From positions 1 to 64,000 of the forward strand of contig QNQO01010763.1 of the NCBI GenBank assembly GCA_003290165.1: a stretch of 64,000 nucleotides of DNA. Direction: 5' to 3'. Source of the stretch: Berberis thunbergii (lineage: Eukaryota > Streptophyta > Magnoliopsida > Ranunculales > Berberidaceae). The notes below the pieces were generated by a model. It saw only the letters and a program-made list of their open reading frames with translations. It had not been told where the DNA came from and made no database searches. Positions within the stretch are counted from its first letter, which is position 1. Each line of letters begins with the position of its first letter. Shown in pieces: positions 9,993 to 20,818 of this stretch. The position numbers were made by a program, and so were the translations under genes.

Positions 9993-10098
9993 CTGTTTGT
10001 GCATAGTAGCCAATTACTTGCATCTTATATGCCAATGGTAACCACTTCTGTTGTTGCTCGTCAGCACCTTGCCCTTTTATTGCAGATACAAACATACC
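9993..10098 (-). pseudogene. Captured exon of peroxisomal acyl-CoA oxidase (ACX1-like)
   Basis: After an acceptor (GTCCAG) the minus strand reads GMFVSAIKGQGADEQQQKW, LPLAYKMQVIGYYAQT. This matches the segment GMF.PAIKGQGT.EQQ.KWL.LA.KMQIIG.YAQTE of plant ACX1-type oxidases, the first enzyme of peroxisomal beta-oxidation. Similarity ends at AQT, where the frame runs into unrelated residues. One exon only, so non-functional. It lies within the CACTA element on the same strand as the other captured pieces. Confidence 0.85.
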
Positions 10099-10391
10099 CT
10101 GGACCATAAAATTCTTAAATTAAAAACTAATTAAAGAAAATAAACGGAAAAAAAGAAGTTCATCAAACTAAAACAGAAAGTAGGAATCCAGTGCATTAGT
10201 AATTACTCATTAGAGAATATGAACGAAAATATTCTTTAACATAACTTTATTTAAGATCTTAAATCCTTGAATTTTGGTCTTGATGTAACAACTTTAAGAA
10301 ACATGAATAAAAATTGATCTTTTCTGATCAAAACCAAATGAACATCATTTGACATAGAGAAGGAAACAAATACCATAGTCATCACTTGTCA

Positions 10392-10526
10392 GAAGGTTAA
10401 GTAGCAATTAGGTAGGGAAAGGAATGTGGCATTGGAATTATGGTTAAAACTAAGGGTAACCACAAATAAGTAGCAATGAAGGTTAAGTAGCAATTAGGTA
10501 AGGAAAGGAACGTGGCATTGAAATTT
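10392..10526. repeat. Direct duplication of about 48 bp
   Basis: GAAGGTTAAGTAGCAATTAG, then GTA.GGAAAGGAA.GTGGCATTG, occurs twice, about 84 bp apart. A second short tandem repeat (GGCCTTCCCTCATTTACT, twice, 28 bp apart) lies at about 10,640-10,690. Both are in the CACTA interior. Confidence 0.8.
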
Positions 10527-11060
10527 AAGACACACAATATCTGAAATTATCTTATAAATCATGTGCAATTCAGAATACAAGTTCAAATATCACATTTTAG
10601 AAGGAAATATAAATATAGAGGAAAATAATACTTTGCAATTGCAAGGCCTTCCCTCATTTACTGCAATTGCACGGCCTTCCCTCATTTACTACAATTTCAT
10701 GACGTACTGCCTGCAATTTCCTACCTCACAAATGAAGGTTACCAATACCTCATCAAAAAGGGAAAAAGTCCTAATGCCTTATTTGGCTAAAGAAACTATT
10801 TTTTCTTGTGACAATGGCAATAGAAATGTACGTTTGTGATGACAGTTTCAGCCTGTAAAAATCAATACAATTTTATGTGCTACAACTTTGCTTGTATGTT
10901 TTCCATAAACTAAATAGTATAAGATTTCTTGAATCATAAAATTTATGTATAATCTCCATTTCCAACAAATAAGTGGATAACCAATTAAAGAGAAATCTAA
11001 TATAAAAAAATCTAGGAAACCATAAATAATTACATATAGAAGTCAGGATTGCAATCTTAC

Positions 11061-12317
11061 CATGAAGATGATCTTCCAATGAACCTAAAGGCATGAATTC
11101 ATAAACAAGAAGACGTTGATCACCATCAGCACAGTAACCAATCAGACTTACAAGGTTAGGATGATGCAAAAGACTAAGCATGAGAACTTCAACAAGAAAT
11201 TCTTTGTTCCCTTGTAGTCCATCCCTATCCAGTTGTTTTATAGCAACGACCTATGAAAAATGAGCACAAAATAAGATCAACAACGAATACATGCAAATGT
11301 ATGTGCATGCAGGTACTACCAAATCTTTAAGAAGAATATTATGATTACAAGCCCGTCATACCATGGCAATCAGAATAGAAGCAAAAGCTCAATTATGGAA
11401 TTCTACCTGACCCGTGCTCTCTAATTGACCCTTATAAACATGCCCAAATCCACCTCCCCCTAAGAGGCACTCTGGACTAAAATTTTTGGTTGCAGCTTGA
11501 AGCTCTTAGAAGGTGAATGTCTGGGCTACAATATGAACATCAGGTCCATCCTTTGGACCCGAAGATTCCCTTTTTGATCCCCCAATAACTCTCCTTGATC
11601 TGAGTCTGTCCGCCCCTACAAACTCCAATAAACATGCAATAGCCTAGATCCATAAGTAACATAGAACTAAATCACGCCCAACTGAAAACACACACATGAA
11701 TCATTAATCACCCAATACTTTATCCATCATAGACCCCAAGATTAAAAATTTTACATTTTTCATGGATCTAAAACCAATTGAATTCACAACAAAATCAATA
11801 CATGGAAATCATCCCACCTATCCAATAAGGCAATAATCCATAAATACCCATTAGCCCAATTGAGCTCTAGTGTCAGCAAATGAACTAATCCAAGAACAAG
11901 TACAAGTTCTTTACAATGATTATTCTCCCTTTCAACAAAGTTTTTTATAATCAAAATCGAAGTTGAATTCCACTAAAGGGATGGAAATGATTATCAAGTA
12001 TACATGATCAAATCATCCATAAAATTCAATAAAATTTGAGCAAAACAGAACAACATCCCAATAACCCAAAGAGGGGAACAAACCAAATTATTGAGTCAAA
12101 TTTCCAAACTAACACTAACCCATTACTTAAAATCACAAAAAAAAACAAACCCAGGTCTTAGATTAAGCAATCAACAAGCTAAGCAGAAGAACAAACCTGA
12201 AGACAGTCTGGAGATATTAGAGTTCACTATTGGAAGAACTTCCTTTCTATCATCTCTATCCTTTGTAGGATTCAACTCATGTTCTTCCTTTGAATCAAAT
12301 CATGGAAAACAACCCAT
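11061..12317 (-). pseudogene. Receptor-like cytoplasmic kinase (RLCK VII, CDL1/PBS1-like) fragment, three exons with introns
   Basis: Exon 1 (12,197-12,317): start MGCFP, then a stop, then FDSKEEHELNPTKDRDD and VLPIVNSNISRLSSG; donor GTTTGT. Exon 2 (11,407-11,615): DRLRSRRVIGGSKRESSGPK, QTFTF, a stop, [33 protein letters not shown]. Exon 3 (11,061-11,250): [57 protein letters not shown]; donor GTAAGA. The MGCF start suggests N-acylation of the parent. It contains the glycine loop and VAIK lysine but stops before the catalytic loop. Two premature stops and truncation make it non-functional. Exact splice sites show DNA-level capture. Confidence 0.92.
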
Positions 12318-12985
12318 TTCTTCAATTGATTCAAATCTTAACAAAAATCCCAAACCCCCAACTCTTCTTCTTCAACTCATCCACTGAAATCCCTTCGGGT
12401 TTTTCACTCAACTCTGTTTAGATCCACTTGAAGTCGAGCGGAGGCACAAGAGAAGAACAGAACAATAGAAGAATCAAAGTTTCAAATGAAGAAGAAGAAA
12501 CAAAGTGAAAAAACTTTAAGCAGAAAAACATAATAATTTCAACCTTACTACAAATATTTTACTTACTTTAGATTTAGACTTGGTGGTTTCGTTGCTAATG
12601 TTGTTGTTGGTCCTTCTTAGCACCCACAAGGTCTGAAGAGCACCAACTCTTGCAACAACAGAACAAAACCAATGAAACCCAATTAACATATTAATTCAAC
12701 CAACCACAAAATGCCTAAATAAGATTTCAGACAGAACTTAGCTGATTGAATGTGTACCACCACAACCACCCACATAGAGAAATGCTACCTTCTTCATCTG
12801 TATACAAAGATTACAACTTCGGTTAAAATGACATTTACAACAAATAGTTGAAGTACCAATTAGCATACACATATAAAGGTGATATGAAAAGAAAACTACC
12901 TTCTTCTGGATGGGAGCTCTCAGAAGCATTGTTATTATTAGGAGATCATAGTTGATATTGAAGGTTGAAATTAAAATGTCCTTAC

Positions 12986-14249
12986 GCAAACATAGCCTCT
13001 CTCCAAGAAGGTTCCAAATAAAAGGAGTAGTTAAGATCCAAATATTTGAGTATTGTGTTCTTATCAATTTCAACCTTGTCGGCAGAGCGGACATGTGATG
13101 AACCTTTCAAATCAAATCTGCGATGAATCCTTAGTTCGGTGCAGAACATGTTTCCCATTACTACAAAGCAAAACTGCAAAATTTATTTCTTCAGCACAGG
13201 GCATTATGTCTACCAAGGTAAGAGTTTACATATGCAAATATGACGGCAAACAGAAAACAAAATAAATTACTCAACAAGTAAAGATTTACCTTTTGTCCAC
13301 TTGAAGGTTTTATCCAATGAAGACCAAAAAATTTAGTTATAAGTGTGTTATCATAAGTTCAGACATGATGGTGATAGCCTGGAAGCATCCGTAGGAGAAC
13401 CTAAACATTTAGAACCATGAGTGCAAAAAGTAATCTCTCATGTGGTCAAAGTTTTGTTTATAGTGGACTAGTCTCTCCCATTGATGCAGCATAGTGTGTG
13501 AATTTGCAACACTGTGAACCCCCCATATAATTTGTGGGTTTTTTTAATCTATATTCTAGCAAATTTGTATTGTATATATTTTAGATAAACAACATGATGC
13601 AATTATTTCATCACTCGACCAAATAAGTAAATTATATGCAAAATGTTTTGACTTGTTTACTCTCATAAAAGACAAAGCCCCAAATTAATATATATTCATG
13701 CTATTGTACATTAAAACACAAAACCATGGCTTTATTCACTTATTCATCAATGGTTACTAGCTTATCAAATATATAAGGAAAACGTTAATGGAGTCAAACA
13801 AGAAGAAAATAGATATCCACATTCAAAACTTGAACAATTTTCAAAATCCTTTCGGAACCTCCTAAAAACACAAAACCCACTTGGTTGCTATCAAAGGTAT
13901 TTTGGACTTGTCAAAACAAGTAGGAGATCTGAACCATGCCCAAAATTAGACAAAAAAAAAATCAAAAGTGGACAGGATGAACTGCACAAAAGTATCGGTT
14001 TTGGAGACATTGGAATTGCAATTTTGAAAAGAATTTTTTTTTTGAAATAAAATACATAAAGTTAAATGTGTGAATGAATGGACAATAAAGAAACGGAACA
14101 AACCTTAAAGACATTTAGGGTCTTAATCTTGAGACATGAAAAAGACACTGCCACTTTTCCCTGAAGATGAGAGCTCCCTCAAGGTATCATTTCCACAGAT
14201 GGATATCATGTAGTCTGCTACGTCAATCCTGAACATTTCCCTCAAATTT
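12986..14249 (-). pseudogene. Phosphatidylinositol 4-phosphate 5-kinase (PIP5K) fragment, three exons with introns
   Basis: Exon a (14,104-14,249): [38 protein letters not shown], a short deletion with a stop, IKTLNVFK. Exon b (13,290-13,400): VLLRMLPGYHHHV, a stop, TYDNTLITKFFGLHWIKPSS. Exon c (12,986-13,173): VVMGNMFCTELRIHRRFDLK, GSSHVRSADKVEIDKNTILK, LDLNYSFYLEPSWREA. These are consecutive exons of the lipid kinase domain of plant PIP5K proteins. A degraded fourth exon (INYDLLIITMLLRAP) may lie near 12,905-12,960. The domain is incomplete and has stops. Splice sites are conserved. Confidence 0.92.
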
Positions 14250-14471
14250 CTGCAACAACAACAGCTTAAGTATGATGGTTATGTTGCAAGTGCAACTACT
14301 GTAAAACAACAAAACAAAAATTTGGTGAAAATCTAATGAATTAATGACAGACACATAATCTAATGAATCAGTGACAGACACGCTTCAATGGCGATTTTGA
14401 GTTGAGAAGCCAAATTGGTAGAGAATAAGGGATGGTGAGAGGAAGAGATGGGGAGAGGAAACCCTAACTTT

Positions 14472-14693
14472 TCAACTTTGGAAATGGGGAGAGGAGATGG
14501 GAAGAGGAACAGATGCAGATGCAGCCACTGTGGTCACGATTTTCTTCTTCAAGGTGGAGGTTTTGAAGCCTTTCACACTGAAATCGAACGACGACTTCGA
14601 AGGAGAGTTGCGGGAGAGATGAGAGGTTTCGAGAGGGAGCAGAGAAGCCAGAAGGTTCACAGTCATTTTCGTTGTCGGTGATCTCTTCTTCAT
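14472..14693 (-). pseudogene. Possible captured first exon, transit-peptide-like
   Basis: An open minus-strand frame starting MKKRSPTTKMTVNLLASLLP and continuing rich in Ser, Thr, Lys and hydrophobic residues, with a VTTVAAS motif. Its composition resembles a plastid transit peptide. It lies just upstream of the inner CACTA insertion, so downstream exons could have been cut away. It may also be a chance frame; there is no family match. Confidence 0.3.
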
Positions 14694-15499
14694 TTTCTTT
14701 TCGCTATGGGGAAGGAAGTGGTGGTGGTGTTTAGAAGTGGAGACGACTAAACTCCATTCACTACAAGAAATCTTTCTTTTACCAACAAAATTATTGCTAC
14801 GAAAATTGATTTCCTTGTTAATATTGTAGCATTGTCAACGAATTAAAAATTTCCTTGAAAAAGTCATAAACTTGTTACTGTTTTCCAACAAAATATATTT
14901 TGTAGGAAACATTCCTTGTTAAATAGGTGGCATGAAACATTCCTTCCAAACCCAATTTTTTGCTAAATTGATTTAACAATGAAATTATTTTTATGGCGAC
15001 AAAATACTTGTTCCTTGGTAATTATGGCATCATCTGAAATGAAATGTTTTGTTGCTAAAGAAGACTGATTTTAACAACAACTAACTTTCCTTGTTAACGA
15101 ATATTAAATCTTATTCGTCCCTCTTTAGTAAGGAAATATGTTTTCCTAGACAATAATCACATTATTAGTAATGATTCGGTTTGTTGATAATGATTGATAA
15201 TTTTTTTCATTAGTTTTTTTCTTGTTAAAGCTCGTTTATTAATTTATAGCAACAAAGTAATATTTCGTTGAGAATTGTCACGCTATTGACAATGTTTTTT
15301 ATTTTGTTGAAAACAATATATTTTTTAATGAAATCTTTGTAGCTATGAAATAAGATTTTGTTGGTAATTATAACATTGCTCGTAATAACAATTTTTCTAG
15401 GTAAAAACTGATAATATTTTCATGAAAATTTGTTTCTCATTAAAGTTCACTAACTATTTTATAGCAACAAGTCATTATTTTGTTGGAAATTGGTATACT

Positions 15500-15700
15500 C
15501 ACTACAAAAAATGTTTTAGTTATTAACAAATTTTATTTTCCTTGTTAATATGTTACTATTTCTAACAAAAATAAATTTCATTGAAAAAACCATAGACTTG
15601 TCACTTTTTGTAACGAAATCTATTTTGTTGGCAACTTTTATTTGTAAAGAGATGGTGAAAAATATTTATTCCAAAACCAATTTCCCACCAACATTATTTA
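15500..15700. repeat. Second copy of the CACTA left terminus inside the inner element
   Basis: CACTACAAAAAATG starts at 15,500. The following 200 bp align with 14,759-14,960, sharing CCTTGTTAATAT, then a .CATAGACTTGT-type stretch and CCAAAACCAATTT-type tails. The left subterminal region therefore occurs twice, 741 bp apart. It is either an internal duplication or a nested, end-less sibling copy. Confidence 0.65.
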
Positions 15701-16471
15701 GCAACAAAATATTTCTTTTTCAATGAAATTTTAGTTTGTTAGTTATAATGACGTTATTTACAATAAATTATTTCATTGCTAATAAATATTAATATTATTG
15801 ACAAACATTTTATTAGTAAATGCACTATAACACTTGTTCGTGTCTCTTCAACAATGAAACTAAATTTTCTCTAGTTAATTACCATGTTATTGTAACGATT
15901 TATTTGGTTACTTATAATTAATTTGTTTTCATGAATTTTTTTTATATTTAAAGCTCCTAGCTTCTTTATAGTAGAAAAATATCAATTCGTTGAAATTTTT
16001 TATTAGTAGCATTGATATAATTTCATCTGAAAATCAAATAAAATTTATTTAACAATACAACATTATTTTACTATTAATTATAATATTAATGGTAACAATT
16101 TATTTCGTTGCTAAATATTGATAAAATTTCCATGAACATTTTTCTTATTAAGGCTCATTTTCTTATTTACAACAATTTAATTTTGTTTCATTGGGGATAT
16201 AACCAATTTCAATAACATATAGCATTGAAATGCTATTACTATTTTTTTGCTAATTATAATGGGGTAACTGTGAAATTTTTTTTCATTGCTAAAAGTGGTA
16301 GATATTTAACATAAATCTTATAATCGTGAAAATATTTAGTTTTAATTTATAGTGACAAAATATTATATATTGGTCTCTATTATATACGTAGCAATGGTTT
16401 TTTTATGGCAAAAAATGAGTAATTTGATTTAATAAGCTACAAAGTTGTTTCACACAACACAATTATTCAAA

Positions 16472-16527
16472 TAGCTCAATTGGTAAATATTGCAATAGAT
16501 TTTACTATAGGTCAGAAGTTCGATTCT
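16472..16527 (+). other. tRNA-like fragment (A and B boxes) in the inner CACTA element
   Basis: TAGCTCAATTGGT (16,472-16,484) fits a pol III A box and AGTTCGATTCT (16,517-16,527) fits a B box. Spacing is about 33 bp. Loose intervening sequence and an A-rich stretch after 16,535 suggest a decayed tRNA-derived SINE head or tRNA pseudogene. No cloverleaf can be drawn with confidence. Confidence 0.4.
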
Positions 16528-17374
16528 CGTTGAGCCTAAAAATAAATATATTATATATGGAATTCCATAGTGGGGTCTTATCATCAAGAGTGGTGTCCTT
16601 AGAGTTTGGGAGTTAGTGGGTGATGTCCTTAGAGTTTGAGACCTATATTAGGTCGTGTCTTAAAAAACTTTAATATATCATTTTTTTTATTGAAAATAAT
16701 TTGCTTGGTAATTGGTAACGATACCGATGATAACTTTCGTTGATATTCATGCATTTTATCAACGAAAAAGTTCTATGATAAAGGTTGTTACCTTTGCCAA
16801 CGACAATTTTTCTTGATGATTTTAAGATTTTTCGAGAAAAATTTTGTAGGTAAATAAAATAGTTCTTGCAACAAACAATTTGTTGGTAACGGTATTTGAT
16901 TTTTACCAACGAATTTCCTTGGTAGTTGTCAATATTACCAACAAAATATTTTCTTGACTTAGCATCCCTTTTACCAACAAAAACTGTAATTCCTTGGCAA
17001 ATACATTTAGCTACAAGGATGCCTCCAGGAACCCACCAACAAATTTTTTTCCTTGTTAAAAGTAGTTTTCAACAAAATTTTGAGTTTTGTCAAGGACATT
17101 TTTTCTTGAAAAATGCCTTAATTGTTGTAGTGATTATTGCACATGAGAGAAGATACAAACACACTATTGGGTTATGTAGCAGAGGCGAGCAAGAGGAGAG
17201 GAAGAGAAGCGAGCAAGAGGAGAGAAAAAGGCCGAGCAAAAAAAATTTGGGGGGCGCCAAAAAGCCCGTTGTTCATTTAGATAGTGTTTTTCAATTTTAA
17301 AGTCCATTACAAACTGATTTTTCATAGCATAATTGTAATAAAAACGCTATTGGAGCATTTGTGTTGTAGTGATC

Positions 17375-19840
17375 TCTAAAAAACAACCCAACTATTCTCA
17401 CCTTCGAGTCTTTGGTTGCCTATGTCTCGCTTCCATACATGCCCAACGTCCTAGCAAATTTGATGTTCGTTCTAGTCAATGTGTTTTTCTTGGATAAATA
17501 GTATCTGCAACATCTGTAGCTAACCATCTCATTGTCAAAATTAGATAGGTTCGATCTATAGTCATTGGGACCCCCTAAAAGATCTACTAAATTCATCGAG
17601 TTGTGCCAAAGAATCAAAACTGCCGTTGATTAATGGAATTCCTTGTCGGCTCTTTGTAAAATACTCATTTGGTCGAGGACTTCCAAACACATCATAAGAT
17701 AGACCCGTGCTGATGAATAACCCTTCTTATTAGATGATCATAATACTTCCCAAAAATTGAAATTGTTGATCGATGGAGGAACAATATCACACGGGCAAAA
17801 ATGATACAAAGTCTATGATCTCACTCACAAAAAGATCATTACTTCTCGTGATGTCATCTTTCACGAGGAGATTTTTCCTTATTTTTCTGACAAAATGCAC
17901 AATCACCTCACTGACCAGTCTGACACACTTCCCCGACCATTCGCTCATGCCCCACTTATTTATCCTCTAACAGTGCCTTTCTCTGACCAGTTGAACCACT
18001 CCTACTGACCGGTCTTCCAATCTGATGTCTCAGTCACCAACCGGGCAGAAACCCCTGAAACCCAAACCCAAATGGCCGGCCCTGCCCCTGTTCCACCCTT
18101 AGAAGGCCTTCCTCTCCCACCTCGCACTTCCACTCGTGCCACCCATGAACCATCTTATCTTCAACAATATCATCTTGATGCTCGATTGCCTTCCCAATCA
18201 TCTCACTCATCTGCTTCGAACGTTGGGCCTTCTACAAGTATTGTTTACCCCTTTCTGATTTTATTTCCTATGACAATTTATCCACCTCTCACAAGGCTTA
18301 CACCAGTTTACTTTCTATAGTCAAAGAACCCACCAGTTTTATGCAGGTATACAGGATCCAAAGTGGTGTCAAGCCATGAGAAGTGAGATTGATGCTCTAG
18401 AAATCAATAACACTTGGACTTTACAACCTCTTCCTCCTGGCAAGAATCCGGTTGGTGGTAAATGGGTCTATAAGATCAAACTTAATCCAGATGGTAGTGT
18501 TGAGCGCTATAAAGCCCGTCTTGTGACTAAAGGATACAGTCAAGTTGAAGGTATTAATTACAAAGAGATATTTGCTCCTGTTTCTAAATTGACTATTGTT
18601 CGTATTTTCCTTGTTCTTGCAGCCACACAAGGTTGGCATTTATGTCAACTTGATGTCAATAATGCTTTTCTTTATGGTGATCTTTTTGAGGATGTGTACA
18701 CGAGTCTTCCTCCTGGATTCGGCCAAAAGGGGGAAACTCAAGTATGCAAGTCTAACAAGTCCTTATATGGTCTCAAGCAAGCCTTGAGACAATGATTCCT
18801 TAAGTTATCCTCTGCTCTCATATCAGTAGACTACAATCAGTCTAAGGCTGATTACTCATTATTCATTCGATCCAAGGGTAACAACTTTACTGCAATTCTT
18901 GTATATGTAGATGATGTAATATTGGTAGGTAATGATTTCCAATACATTGAAAAAACAAAGAAAATTTTGGCTGCAAAGTTCATGCTTAAAGATTTAGGAA
19001 AATTGAAATATTTCCTTGGCATTGAAATTCGCGAGGTCATCCAAAGGGATTGTTTTATCTCAATGAAACTATGCACTTGAAATATTGGAGGAAATAGGGT
19101 ATCTTGGAGCAAAGCCTTCACGTTATCCTATGGATCAAAACTTGGTGCTCACACAGGATGATGAAGATTTACTACCAAATCCCACAACATACCGCAGACT
19201 TGTTGGAAGGTTGATATACTTAACGATTACGAGACCAGATTTGGTTTATTCAGTACATATCCTAAGTCAATTTATGGACAAGCCCAAAATACCACATTTG
19301 GATGCTGCACACAAGGTCTTGAGGTATATCAAGGCTTCACCAGGATAGGGTATTTTTTTTTACCAGCTCATTACAGTTGAAAGCTTATTGATGCAGATTG
19401 GGCTAGATGTAGAGATAGTAGGAGATCCATTACATGTTATTGTGTCATGCTTGGAAATTCACCAATTTGTTGGAAAGTTAAGAAACAAACTACTATAGCA
19501 AGATCAACAGCTGAAGCAGAATATAGGGCCATGACTTCTACATGCTGTGAGTTAACCTGGTTGAGGTACATTCTTAATGATTTGCACATTAATCATCCTC
19601 AGGCAACTCTCTTATTTTGTGACAACAAGGCTGTACTCCATATTGCATCTAATCCGATTTTCATGAGCGAACGAAACATATAGAGATTGATTGTCATTTG
19701 ATTAGAGAAAAGATACAAGAAGGTACTATTCAAACTGAGCATGTTTGAACACTACATCAACTGGCAGATTTGTCCACTAAAGCTTTGAACACTTATCTAT
19801 TTGATAATCTTCTTAGCAAGTTGGGTATTACAAACATACA
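17375..19840 (+). pseudogene. Copia pol, 3' part: integrase end, reverse transcriptase, RNase H
   Basis: Integrase C-terminal text resumes after the CACTA element ([25 protein letters not shown]). RT begins near 18,376 ([43 protein letters not shown]) and has an intact YVDD at 18,904-18,915. A TGA interrupts YGLKQALRQ near 18,793. A frameshift near 19,040-19,085 precedes the RT thumb (YRRLVGRLIYLTITRPDLVY). RNase H shows [20 protein letters not shown] and [16 protein letters not shown]. Motifs are conserved but the frame is broken in several places. Confidence 0.92.
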
Positions 19841-19842
19841 CT

Positions 19843-20047
19843 CCAACTTGAGGGGGAGTGTTAAAGAAAGAAAGTCTACCTATGTTACAGAATAGGGAAG
19901 TGTTACAGAATAAGATATGTTAGGAAAGTCAGAATAGAATAGAAGTCTTAGGTTTCCTATCTCCACAAGGTTAGGTCAGAGTTAGCTTTATAAACTTGTA
20001 TTCAGTCAATGAATAAATTCAATAATATTACAATACAATACTTTTCA
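19843..20047 (+). repeat. Copia polypurine tract and 3' LTR
   Basis: The tract TTGAGGGGGAGTG (19,847-19,859), typical of plant copia elements, is followed by an LTR beginning TGTTAAAGAAAG at 19,858-19,859. The LTR is only about 190 bp, ends TTTTCA at about 20,047 and contains a TATAAA-like TTTATAAACTTG. LINE sequence resumes directly after it. Confidence 0.8.
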
Positions 20048-20049
20048 AC

Positions 20050-20818
20050 TGCACCCAAAGAGTTTCTTTGTTGGCTACTATATTCCAGATGTGCCTCATG
20101 TAGGGGGCTTCATTCCCCACCTCTATGTTCCAGACGCTCAACTCTCCCTTACAATACAGGTGCCAGATAGATTCCCAGCTAACCATGACTTTTTTGCCAT
20201 TAGAGTCATCTCCTAACCATTAAAAAACTTTTGAGAATGACATTGACGGTGTGTATGTTTGCTTAGGCAACACAAAACATGACGTCCAGAAGATGTGCAT
20301 GCTCGAGAGCACTGATTTAATCAATACCACTCTACCAGCATATGAAATAAACTTATTCTTCCATGAATTAACTTTCTTCTTTATCTTCTCAATAATGGGG
20401 GCATATTGGTGACGAGACAGGTACTAAGAGATCAGAAGGAGGCCAAGATAACACACTGAAAGCCGACCCACTTCAAATTGTAGTCGTGAATTGATTTGTG
20501 TTGTTTCATTTGGTTGGAAACTTGATACAAACAACATGCTCTTATCACAGTTAACATGCAACCCCATACACTGCAAACACTTGAAGAGTCTCAAATAAGG
20601 CATTGGTTGAATTAATGTCTCCGTGAAAGAACGCCATCAAGTCATCCGAAAAACACAGATGTGTAATAATTGGGTTAGTGCACCTATGATGCAATGTATA
20701 CATACCTTGGTGGACATGTTTTTCGAGCAGAAAGTGGAGTACTTCCATTACCATCACAAAGAGATACGGTGACATGGGACATCCATGTCTAAGCCCTCTC
20801 GTAGCTATTATATATGTA
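20050..20818 (-). pseudogene. LINE reverse transcriptase, broken
   Basis: The minus strand reads GLRHGCPMSPYLFVMVMEVL near 20,790-20,735, then THLCFSDDLMAFFHGD near 20,655-20,610. The SDD replaces the usual FADD, as some LINE relics show. Further down: GYLGLLLIS-like text, LIKSVLSSMHIFW near 20,310 and MRHIWNIVANKETLWVQLKS at about 20,050-20,110. This is the 3' half of a plant L1 RT. Its upstream part is lost at 20,819, where gypsy element A begins; downstream it continues beyond the copia insertion at 1,980. Stops and frameshifts are present. Confidence 0.88.

Larger units (their letters stand above)
14759..17132. mobile_element. Second CACTA element nested in the first (2,374 bp, non-autonomous)
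   Basis: The left end reads CACTACAAGAAATCTTTC and the right end AATTGTTGTAGTG. A 3 bp duplication, ATT, flanks it (14,756-14,758 and 17,133-17,135). The interior is AT-rich and full of short repeats of the types ACCAACAAAA and TTCCTTGTTA/TTCCTTGGTA in both orientations, densest near both ends (14,780-15,130 and 16,680-17,110). No transposase or host gene is visible. It is a different CACTA family from its host, whose subterminal motif is TATAGCGTTTT. Confidence 0.88.
4634..17371. mobile_element. Large non-autonomous CACTA element carrying host gene fragments (Pack-CACTA, 12,738 bp)
   Basis: The left end starts CACTACAAGAAAAATGG and the right end finishes GTGTTGTAGTG, so the termini are CACTACAA / TTGTAGTG as in En/Spm-type elements. 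A 3 bp duplication, ATC, flanks it (4,631-4,633 and 17,372-17,374). Removing it and one ATC rejoins the copia integrase in frame (KTPFEH, then [14 protein letters not shown]). Subterminal repeats of the type TATAGCGTTTT/AAAACGCTAT cluster at 4,690-4,870 and recur at 17,285-17,350. I found no transposase (TNP2-like) reading frame. The interior carries exons, with introns, of a receptor-like kinase, PEX11, an acyl-CoA oxidase, an RLCK and a PIP5K, all on the minus strand. Confidence 0.92.
1985..20047 (+). mobile_element. Ty1/copia retrotransposon inserted in the LINE, itself split by a CACTA element
   Basis: On the plus strand: a decayed 5' LTR (about 2,030-2,155), a host gene fragment (EIN2) where gag is expected, then protease, GAG-pre-integrase and integrase (3,490-4,633). 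A 12.7 kb CACTA insertion follows, then the rest of integrase, RT and RNase H (17,375-19,840), a polypurine tract and the 3' LTR (19,859-20,047). The copia order PR-INT-RT-RH is clear. Without the CACTA it is about 5.3 kb, a normal copia size. LINE sequence flanks it on both sides. The outer left boundary and TSD could not be fixed. Confidence 0.85.

Noticed and set aside
10873..12387. RLCK and PIP5K regions as real host genes with introns
   Set aside because: Premature stops in exons, missing catalytic exons, and position inside a precisely bounded CACTA element show they are captured fragments.
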